Part shown: positions 19,601 through 23,797 of the stretch, piece by piece
Layout of the letters: every line of letters starts with the position of its first letter
Numbering within the stretch: position 1 is the stretch's first letter
Position numbers and translations under genes: made by a program
The notes under the pieces: generated by a model
The model's database searches: none
Told to the model about the DNA's origin: nothing
Seen by the model: the letters and a program-made list of their open reading frames with translations, nothing else
NCBI GenBank assembly: GCA_017619275.1
Contig: JAFZSR010000073.1
Span: 1-38,338, forward strand
Source: Prevotella sp.
GTDB lineage: Bacteria; Bacteroidota; Bacteroidia; Bacteroidales; Bacteroidaceae
Reading direction: 5' to 3'
Length of the DNA: 38,338 nt

Positions 19601-20520
19601 CCAATGGCACCTTCATCATTCCTGCCGACATGAAGGTCCAAAAGATATGGATCAAGGACACCAAGACACTCATCTACTACTACGGTGAGCCGTATGGAAC
19701 CAATGCTTCAAATAGACGGTATGATGGTTACTCGATTACCTCCATCTGGAATTTGGTTGATGGAAAATGGGTCGCTCAAAATGGCTTCTATAGCCCAACA
19801 GGAATCTCTGGCAATCCAAAGAACCTAGCCACCAAGGCGGTGATTGATCGGTCGTTCACTCAGGTGAGACTGCGCGACGCAAGCAATATGTTCGCACTGG
19901 GTCCCCAGCTGACGACTATTGAAGGACTGAAATACTTGAACACCTCAGAGGTGGAGAATATGGACAACATGTTCCAAAACTGCGGAGTTGAACAGCTCGA
20001 CATCAGCCAATTCGACACCCACTCCGTGAAGTCCATGGCCAACATGTTCATGGGGTGCCGCAAGCTGAAGACACTCGACTTGAGCGGCTTCGACACACAT
20101 TTGGTGGAGCAGATGCAATCCATGTTCAATGGATGTACGGCGCTCACAGATGTGAAGCTCGACCATTTCGATGTGAGCATGGTCAAAAGACTGGATAATA
20201 TGTTTTATGGGTGCAGCAGTCTGAAGGCACTCAACTTGAGAAGTTTCTCTCTTAACAACGGTCCCTTGGAGAAAATTAATTCCATGTTTGCAGGATGCAC
20301 CAGCCTGAGGTCCCTGAAGTTGTCGCATACCTTCCAACTCCCCAACATCAACAACAAGAACAACTATGCGAATGCGTTCGACCGTGTTACGAAACTGAAG
20401 GTCATTATCTATACGCCCTACTCATTAAACCGCACACTCGATTTGGAAAGAGACTTGGAGAAGATGGGCTTCACCAAGAACACCGGCACCATTGAGCGCA
20501 AATCTGTAAATGATGATTAA
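7636..20520 (+). CDS. Giant secreted protein: TANFOR-like N-terminus and five BspA-type LRR cassettes
   Basis: The protein has 4294 residues in one uninterrupted frame. A signal peptide (LLILVLLNLQFIYIL) is followed by TSLQGGAGGGS, encoded by REP copy D, then WAQ. Residues about 45-210 fit the TANFOR domain: PPRPGEYIDNL, then FGVQVQ, then LMDEGQYELQL, ending in a C-containing strand. Residues about 340-2000 are beta-rich, with repeated WQGLYIKNVEVEFPKF-type segments and two Lys/Glu-rich stretches (near 1031-1061 and 1556-1640). From about 2820 to the end there are five cassettes. Each has a lead-in beta segment (NTLTFAYTN-type), a VxFxxSF strand and 4-8 DUF285/BspA-type repeats of about 23-26 residues (pattern MFxxCxxLxxLDLSxFNTxxVxxM), about 28 by hand count. 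There is no sorting-like tail or lipobox, so its anchoring is unclear. It lies between the barrel gene and the fibronectin-like gene, 14 bp before the latter. Surface adhesion is inferred. Confidence 0.85.
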   Translation: MTVKHNIGNRCFKKALLILVLLNLQFIYILTSLQGGAGGGSLWAQDITLQVTPTQQVIPPRPGEYIDNLGRYFRVTMINNTDAAQRIYFGVQVQQKFPSDVLWMSTNVQTMHIPQQPIVLSPNQHKTLNSIEMRHLFDHFDSHDIFVREGRYKNILDSDFGLMDEGQYELQLTAYKWDPELSSPVVLNNPTDGICLFNVCYEAEAPVFTTPDITFMDGGLGDLSIINIDKANPRFEWKTPTLNCNATMVQWQYDIRFVELGSMMPDEAMQTNTITFLEKKLLTQNYYTIPSAYITQMIADTAAQGKIYAMQVTAHTPYQSKNALNVPMIKNEGKSPIVLFRLQDQTKDISSIKGEGVDVENEKRGAAYIYEQPILTSPTFAGNWSRLIYQDDDIEVKWRQPALAGGWGEQQDTIKFNYTLALYTGNSADNKEVIFKSKALYDKEFNKDELKDDYEYTIKWDDIKEKVKQGDYLMLRITAKPTNKPDSIFEMKSDSLNYTDFALTTHFNENYQCGHDNITVKNQTKIGKMPEKGTSFKIGQFYMTFDENVKFEKEDSTFTGSGWVRWKPQSDNFYNMNARVAVKFSKLKVNTDNEVFEGKCQTYSINETLNRYNDTEALDSLFSITGLDNVFGALELPEDVRNAITKELGSDPEKLLKDEVGSLAKSYHLGKYYSELKQGMYKWDDLKHGDVFDLYFPVELPDTLKEFLPKDFSLQIGSMQFTPQSAQMNLIAEVALPNSDIFDGQDVLIFGAPRLCITPDKFFPEEGVLALLSNLPLKDPNSDFKMVFKAPTEPLDPMPKDGCFLRWAGGEFGGLGLNIACTVPNTKRIVDGKAQDDIPALIDLWTVIEANESAGDFIASGKVTPFEVTDLPGWSFHVADEIVFDHNMDKNSNIMPNWEEVEKKYTVSYYDKDDKTIKKTTTFDRSLCGTGVKSDWNAWQGLYIKNVEVEFPKFAVFGKGEEGVKVGAQNMLLDASGISCRMYAQNILDAQTGRCGGWMFGIDEATVDIIQNNFDNCKITGSIGVPLLGKKADRKANEESKSKGKGDTKKADDGQDTDFNYSCEIRHLTDPENIEYYTYDKSGTKKEKHTRKKYANTYGYVFSTVAIPDLSLNCFVADLTLKQCYFLVESIDEEKDENDYTQVELCLAGDINIAGADDINATISDRVKSLIKDLPIDLKLPGIHFTKMRLSNVAYDKWRKDLGLSTIHEEGEKAQEEIEKELKKKLFYTSLNRKNGGNGELELGKECFFRYGEWSLASMQKKIGPFTFNLETFEPNYDEKEKQVSLAIFGGLGLVENKICVDAGVTITAKANFSGDVSNWYLSDGEVTFDSLKVGCDFTALKLEGVLNVGKNAQGEKGYAGRLTIDVNEIFSLDVKGGYYEHEATENDKKEREQEAKDEAAKEGKEYTKNASIDDPKFSYGYFMVDFQSKVGIHIDPVVINGIRGGFFFNCRPTKGESNFDGTPVADYGTIGLAFGMGLSTSAGEETLKVDADLLVAFNRKRGELTTFMFNGKAEAVGGIIKADMSLVYEKTPTDRYLCLNITSEMGFGNNKLTDALNKMNEELQAGADALEKLKTNVANLTNEPIDKIPEKGLGMLSGKYDKDGQQKENKSDTELTKEEEAKLAAQKQKNTKEVKGITSKQKLEFKVTWMQNGVKKTPTKWHLYLGEPDKDKRCSFIFLDFDASAVHAHIGADAYLCIGNELPGNGQLPAIPSKITEFLNGHKKDQADLGADMAKVEQSRKDAAKAMLNPSGTKGGVMVGASAWGDMRIDLGLIYGSLDANAGFDAALVNYGKTAFCTNTHSAMGYGGWYAMGQLYAYLAADLGLRIHIGELINKDVNLLNAGIGGVLEMGLPNPTWLDGQARIKFECLSGLVKIDRSFSFSFGDHCTPFLGNALDGFELFQNVSMGSDSLYQALYKPEFAISKNDVSKMTFATNASLGSHYRLIDPNVADKMKKDFYGDDYYDKEMADSLNHLVELQASRTYVFDMNQDTRGGMKLGVRLIDLGTKPTQWLEQGRSLSAKDFKLELMKQGLNDQGEQVYVGLNSPKSKSDAVSALGTHNDVIQFIGSYFSTREQTVSEMSTAMMGADLSMPEREILHSGEMASYLGYLLDHGRFKDGTTIKMKERNVTFREEKGRIFHLSDMNVEAGHSYALLLMGDAYEIENGYRVWCDYVNTDTNTPERIKWQQAKLWFFRVKSNKEDKIIGDSLTSIESYVALAYPSVDGTKVSSIGTGYTTAYHNDIMHPTIALNRDLRFDVPQGKMKWVLTAYHANEYERDDSLCWRYRQERTAKYIYGDNCLNLEPNTPFKEPNVFANERSSKGSSYNYANQLYHLELLYTYKDTNLKDSVTNKFVDLWLTSAPYNVTVNGKTYTDSWMETTNREITGELLPYTQPFVGASPSTAPVFSYENSLKKKNDVDLAFNNVKLGSTPYRLVDPWLYLAYLSKFTFVGDRKIYPYTFDPMGVPHASESLVYEMGGTIINSDYVRGEDGKTLWELRNDMYNTWNDWSYNSTLQPEWPLPVTLKTVGGPTVVNQNNRASTVTPRNVKLQPDRTYSFVNVAQDFMRPYDVAKAMSSVLKKNAQKVWDAFADSFFPTTHTFRYSILDQFMKELNADYRGHYIECNSGNVSAKVPFYQLPLIFGGCFGTPLHPVNDRPTYMGISVGTPLETPGHRRGFDASLVEGYELTYGFKRFDSRRSNLLFFRLLGSYAPSWAVDVPARMFISSYLDANNSDEIGAWPDYDEFDRESSLKYVTSFKARIYRVDAYNMKNGFYQMKERGGGPWVDSLTIGSGNLKNMGDMVTYIRESQAQLENFEDTDNFYAIYTESDNTLTFAYTNEKLSSGMESSKLMGKKALTKVYKNDALNEYWKRDNAIRSKVKHVVIHQTMLDMNPTSMNEWFADMKNLVDIQGLGYLNTDDVVSMKRLFKGCTSLVELDLHKLRTPNVESMQEMFSGCTALKKISVIGFDTKNVKNFYRMFQNCSQLKTLNLTKFSGASATITDEMFSGCSSLSTLYIDCFDANEYVMSCSKMFVNVPNSLVSYINVCLKQEIKDQIPGRKNVDYSSMKAVLAEQSDGKNVLIFLNTGEDLKTGNTYLATKNASYGHLNIKKVYAGNDVMKTPTNSKPGWAGDKTLYKVIFDASFKASPTSMYGWFQGCENLNTISVKGKLLTKEVTTMAHLLDGCSNLKSAAFVTEFNTDQVKDMSYMFNDCKSLTMIQLNHWDWDKAYFNTKNVEDMSNMFAGCENAEKIELSDFFNMNSLTKTVSMFQNCKKLERIVVQHNYIPMDKADKLIFTNNMFNGCESLNSFADFIKLLNTSHVMRMDGMFRNCSSLTELDLSHFTTEGLKISDYMFLGCTSLKKVDLSHFEAASLSTAAWMFKDVPTDCYIYLPYNTHRNIHPMQVKVQTHPNLVLIYPSKALLLKSNSTDKELVFLSDEAAYSAGQKYDGKEIVDVWTDNALYNGGAPWRSSYAKDIIKVTFKPSFETVMVTNMNNWFYGMNRLTNIEGMEYLNTSQVKKMENLFNGCNSLKHIDLSHFDTGNVESMHFMFHDCLSLEELDLSHLNTSKVTDMYGMFSDCKRLKRLDLSNFNTANVNNMTMMFEGCKALKQLDVSSFDTRAVNSFTMMFSDCSSLTELDLSNFYITDEAAVLGYMLYGCTSLRTLYVGSAFQGKSEFSHADWEPVPDKPTNNTFGKVHDLYVYVKAGSYDRIRQYLLKLGFVEGETGEIYGPGREPIPQAVWTEGNSTLTFIFNPTLLKAGDTFNGQTVTAAWNGTDITDTPSNNQEAPWSRTVMAKMKHVVIESAFSRVTPKSTAYWFAELGTSTLQNIKGLAYLNTSEVTDMSGMFKDCNSLKRLDLSNFNTEKVTNMSDMFRRCGSLLAVDLSGFNTDNVTNMNGMFFGFGTEWPLDISNFDTGKVNNADYLFANSKVKYLTVGAGFGGYFGRYGQYNYQSHAFDNVKGMQVTINTESQVQAHQTKTAFKEYLNFIEGTNGTFIIPADMKVQKIWIKDTKTLIYYYGEPYGTNASNRRYDGYSITSIWNLVDGKWVAQNGFYSPTGISGNPKNLATKAVIDRSFTQVRLRDASNMFALGPQLTTIEGLKYLNTSEVENMDNMFQNCGVEQLDISQFDTHSVKSMANMFMGCRKLKTLDLSGFDTHLVEQMQSMFNGCTALTDVKLDHFDVSMVKRLDNMFYGCSSLKALNLRSFSLNNGPLEKINSMFAGCTSLRSLKLSHTFQLPNINNKNNYANAFDRVTKLKVIIYTPYSLNRTLDLERDLEKMGFTKNTGTIERKSVNDD
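7715..7758 (+). repeat. REP-like element, copy D, inside a signal peptide
   Basis: TCTATATACTCAC is followed by stem CCTCCCT (7727-7733) pairing with AGGGAGG (7736-7742) and the tail GGCAGGGGGTGGGTCT. It is colinear with copy B. It encodes IYILTSLQGGAGGGS of the giant protein, between the hydrophobic core and the cleavage site, without breaking the frame. Confidence 0.75.
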
Positions 20521-20534
20521 AACAATTCAAAAAC

Positions 20535-22823
20535 ATGAGGTATAAGTCAATCGTTGCATCGCTGGCCCTGCTCGCCACCAGTCTCACGGCAGGCGCTCAG
20601 ACGCCCGACACACTACAGGACGCCGGGGTGCGCCAGCGTGTGCTGCCCCTCGTCACCACGAAGATACGTCTGGTCACCCGCACCTACGGCGACAGCATTG
20701 TGCTGCGGTGGAGTGCCGAGGATTATGTATCGTGGAAATACCTGGCCAATTGGGGCGTCAATGTGCTGCGCGTCTCACGCGGCAGCCACGGTCGACAGGT
20801 CGACACGCTGGCCTACGCCCTGAAGCCACTCACGCTGGAGCAGTTCCAGGCCAAGTATCCGCCCAGCGACTCCGTGGCGCTGGTGCCGCAAGGCGTGCTC
20901 TACGGCGATGCCAAGAACGTCAAGCACGAGCGACCCGGCACCATGGGGCGCACGCTGGAGGACAACTCCGACCAGGACATGGCCTTCGGCTTCGCCATGG
21001 TGGTGGCCGAGTGGCGCAAGGACCTGGCTGAAGACATGGCCGTGCGCTTCACCGATCGCAACGTGCAACCGGGCATGACCTACGAATACATCGTGCAGCC
21101 CACACGGTGGGAGAATGACGGACGCCTCATCTTCGAACCTGGCATCGTGGAGAACGTGGAGAACAATCCCTACGACCCCGAACCCTTCCGACCCACAGTC
21201 ATCGACTCGCTGACGGCATCTCACAGCGTCAAGCTGGGCTGGTGGGACAGCCGACATTCGAGCTATGAGATTGAACGCCGCTTGGTTAGTCGTTTGGAAA
21301 AAACGCTGGATAATCGTTTAGAGCCTTACGACCTAACAACCGAAGGACTGGACGACCAAATGACCCAATGGCAGCGCGTCATCTCGAAGCCCTACGTCTC
21401 GATGGTGGAGCAGCCCGAAGGTGCCGACTACCGGTTGTTCGTCGACTCGGTTTCCACTCTGGGCGTCTATGAATACCGCATCATGGGCTACGATGCCTTT
21501 GCCGACTTGAGCCTGCCATCGGAGCCGCGCCGCGTGGTGGTCTACGACATCGATGCACCCACACCGCCACAACTGAAGTACATCGTGGTGGAGCGCCCCG
21601 ACGATAAAGACCCCATGGCAAAGGTCATAGCCCACATCGTGTGGGAGAAGTCCGAAATTGAAGACGACCTCGTGGGCTACTGCCTCTACTATGGCAGCGG
21701 CCGCTCCACGGGCGGCGAGTGGCAGCTGATGAACCAGGAGATGATTCCGCCGCAGGACACCATCTACCACGCCGACGTGACCGGACTCTCCACCGGCATG
21801 ATCTACCTGAAAGCCTACGATGATTCGGGCAATGAGAGCAACTCCTTCCCGCAGCAGATGCGCCTCACCGACTACAAGGCACCCGCCGCCCCCAACTCCA
21901 TCAAGGTGCAGATAGTGATGCCGCCTGCCGACACCACAATGACCGCCAAGAAGGAGTGGGCCTACGCCATCATCACATGGCAACAGGCTCCAGAGGATGA
22001 CGACATCGACTACTACGACGTGGCCTTCGCCAACGATTCCACCCACAACTTTGTCATCCGCAACCAGGGCGGCATACGCGAACAGATGTTCATCGACTCG
22101 CTGGCACTCGACGTGAACCAAAAATACATCTTCTACAAGGTGCGTGCCGTTGACTACTCCACCAACATCGGACCATGGAGCCCCATGTTGCGCGTGACAC
22201 GCCCACACATCACCCCGCCCACGCAGCCTCATCTCGACAAGTCGAGCCACACCGACCAGGACGGCATGCACATGGAGTGGGTAGTGGGAATGGATGTAGA
22301 CATGACTCATCATGTGCTCTACCGCCGTCTGGGCGAACGGGGCGACTGGCAGCCCATCGGGCGCTACGACGCCGACTCTTTGGTCTACCACGACTACCGT
22401 ATCGTGGTCGACGACATGCCGCCTTACGACCGCGAGCAACGCTACTACTACCACCTGGAGTCGTTCAACGCCTCGCCCTTCACGTCGAAGAGCCTTGCAG
22501 TGAGCTGGCTGCACGCAGGGCCGAAGATATGGCCCGTCGACATCGAGCTGGCTGGCGACTACATCAATAACGAGAAGGAGACACGACTGGTGTGGAACGT
22601 GGGCAAGCTGCCCTTCGACGCCCCCTACTACTTCTGCATCTACCGCAAGACCGCAGCCGACAGCAAGTTCAGCTTCGTCATCAGCCAGCCCGCCGAAAAA
22701 ACAGAATACACCGACCGACTGCTGCGCAAGGGCGAGAAGGCCGAGTACTATGTGATGATACAGTGGCGCGACGGACGGCAGAGCACAACGTCGAACACCG
22801 TCACCATCTCCCGCAAGGAATGA
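20535..22823 (+). CDS. Secreted fibronectin-type-III-like protein
   Basis: This 762-residue protein has a signal peptide (MRYKSIVASLALLATSLTAG, cleavage near AQ). After an N-terminal region of about 200 residues containing VLRWSAEDYVSWKYL, it shows four or five FN3-like beta-sandwich units at about 210-335, 340-440, 445-555, 560-665 and 668-762. Typical starts are APTPPQ, APAAPNSI and TPPTQPHL, with Trp- and Tyr-containing strands (VWEKSE, YYDVAF, HHVLYRR). It starts 14 bp after the giant gene, so the two are almost certainly cotranscribed. FN3 chains in secreted bacterial proteins usually serve as spacers or binding modules; a role as partner or cap of the giant protein is inferred. No lipobox or sorting-like tail is visible. 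Confidence 0.75.
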   Translation: MRYKSIVASLALLATSLTAGAQTPDTLQDAGVRQRVLPLVTTKIRLVTRTYGDSIVLRWSAEDYVSWKYLANWGVNVLRVSRGSHGRQVDTLAYALKPLTLEQFQAKYPPSDSVALVPQGVLYGDAKNVKHERPGTMGRTLEDNSDQDMAFGFAMVVAEWRKDLAEDMAVRFTDRNVQPGMTYEYIVQPTRWENDGRLIFEPGIVENVENNPYDPEPFRPTVIDSLTASHSVKLGWWDSRHSSYEIERRLVSRLEKTLDNRLEPYDLTTEGLDDQMTQWQRVISKPYVSMVEQPEGADYRLFVDSVSTLGVYEYRIMGYDAFADLSLPSEPRRVVVYDIDAPTPPQLKYIVVERPDDKDPMAKVIAHIVWEKSEIEDDLVGYCLYYGSGRSTGGEWQLMNQEMIPPQDTIYHADVTGLSTGMIYLKAYDDSGNESNSFPQQMRLTDYKAPAAPNSIKVQIVMPPADTTMTAKKEWAYAIITWQQAPEDDDIDYYDVAFANDSTHNFVIRNQGGIREQMFIDSLALDVNQKYIFYKVRAVDYSTNIGPWSPMLRVTRPHITPPTQPHLDKSSHTDQDGMHMEWVVGMDVDMTHHVLYRRLGERGDWQPIGRYDADSLVYHDYRIVVDDMPPYDREQRYYYHLESFNASPFTSKSLAVSWLHAGPKIWPVDIELAGDYINNEKETRLVWNVGKLPFDAPYYFCIYRKTAADSKFSFVISQPAEKTEYTDRLLRKGEKAEYYVMIQWRDGRQSTTSNTVTISRKE

Positions 22824-22835
22824 CTATTGGCGGTT

Positions 22836-22866
22836 GACTGTAGACTATAGACGGTAGATAGTAGAT
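22836..22866 (+). repeat. Heptamer array GACTATA type
   Basis: GACTGTA, GACTATA, GACGGTA and GATAGTA follow in register, then a partial unit. This is the reverse complement of the TCTATAG heptamers at 38073-38149, so one dispersed heptamer family is present in both orientations. It lies between two genes of the locus. Confidence 0.6.
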
Positions 22867-22884
22867 GCCCTCAGCTGGTTGGGG

Positions 22885-22902
22885 GGCGGTGTATTCACCG
22901 CC
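22885..22902. other. Short hairpin in the intergenic region
   Basis: GGCGGTG-TATT-CACCGCC forms a 7-bp stem with a 4-nt loop. No T-tract follows, so this is not a convincing terminator. It may be part of a small repeat element or affect RNA stability upstream of the lipoprotein gene. The rest of 22824-22980 shows only the heptamer array. Confidence 0.35.
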
Positions 22903-22980
22903 AAGCCCATAGCCTTTAGGCGATAGATTTTCATCATTGAAAGGATGCATTCATGCTTGAACAAAATAAAAAATGACGAT

Positions 22981-23751
22981 ATGAAGAGGAGTAAAAACAG
23001 ACATCTGACAGGAGGAGCACTATTGATATGCCTGGTGGCCCTGAGTTCGATGGTTACCTCCTGCGGCGAATATTGGGACGGCGGCGAGCCCGTGGCGGCA
23101 CGCAAGATGACACTCGGCCGACGCGTGGTGAACCTGGTGGTGGGCGACCGCTACCGCATTCCCGTCATCTTCGAGCCCGACACGCTCTCGAACCGCTCTG
23201 TGTTCTGGCAGACGGTGGACAACAAGGTGGCCGTCGTCGAGAACGACACCGTCATCGGTATGGCCGAGGGCCTCACCCTGGCCTACGCCCTCAGCGTCAG
23301 CGACCATCAGAGCGACTCGTGCTGGGTGAACGTGCTGCCGTCGATATATCTCAACCCGAAGAACTATCCCTACGACATGGTCATCTATGCCGACGTCACC
23401 ATCCATGGCCATCCTTATACGAAGGCCGACGAGGACTCGCTCATCGTTGCCGCCTACGTGAACAACGAGCTGCGCGGCATCGGCAAGATGCGGGAATGGA
23501 AAGGCAGACCCTATATGGAGCTGCGCCTGTGGAACAATAATGCCGAGAGCAACGACTTGGTGGAGCTGAGGTGCTACTACCGAGGCCGGGGCTTGGCGGA
23601 AATCTTCCCCACCTACTATTTCTTCGATGGTGACGCCCACGGTTCTCTGTCGCATTTGGAAAAGCTGGTGCTCGACGACGACGCCCGCGAATATGCCCCA
23701 TGGGATGCCATCGGCATCGACGAGCCTATCGACACCCTTGTGGCAATTTGA
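22981..23751 (+). CDS. Lipoprotein with a FVDGECRG-type beta domain
   Basis: I start at ATG 22981, 256 residues, because it gives a compact lipoprotein signal (MKRSKNRHLTGGALLICLVA, lipobox VTSC with Cys28). An upstream in-frame ATG at 22945 would add 12 non-signal residues. The N-terminal mature part has Ig-like strands (VVNLVVGDRYRIPVIF...AVVENDTVIGMAEG), resembling bacterial Ig-like group 2 domains. The C-terminal half holds VAAYVNNELRGIG near residue 157, the same motif as in the two Ig-like proteins at the start of the locus. The protein is probably attached to the outer membrane. The shared domain suggests it contacts the same partners as those proteins; this is inference. Confidence 0.75.
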   Translation: MKRSKNRHLTGGALLICLVALSSMVTSCGEYWDGGEPVAARKMTLGRRVVNLVVGDRYRIPVIFEPDTLSNRSVFWQTVDNKVAVVENDTVIGMAEGLTLAYALSVSDHQSDSCWVNVLPSIYLNPKNYPYDMVIYADVTIHGHPYTKADEDSLIVAAYVNNELRGIGKMREWKGRPYMELRLWNNNAESNDLVELRCYYRGRGLAEIFPTYYFFDGDAHGSLSHLEKLVLDDDAREYAPWDAIGIDEPIDTLVAI

Positions 23752-23762
23752 CCTCTAAAGAA

Positions 23763-23788
23763 TTCTGTGTTTTCTATGTCCTCTGTGG
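23763..23788. repeat. Half-copy of the CACAGAG-type repeat
   Basis: TTCTGTGTTTTCTATGTC followed by CTCTGTGG resembles the right arm of the inverted repeat at 5711-5783. It lies immediately upstream of the lipoprotein gene at 23798. No matching left arm is seen nearby. Confidence 0.45.
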
Positions 23789-23797
23789 AAAAAAACT

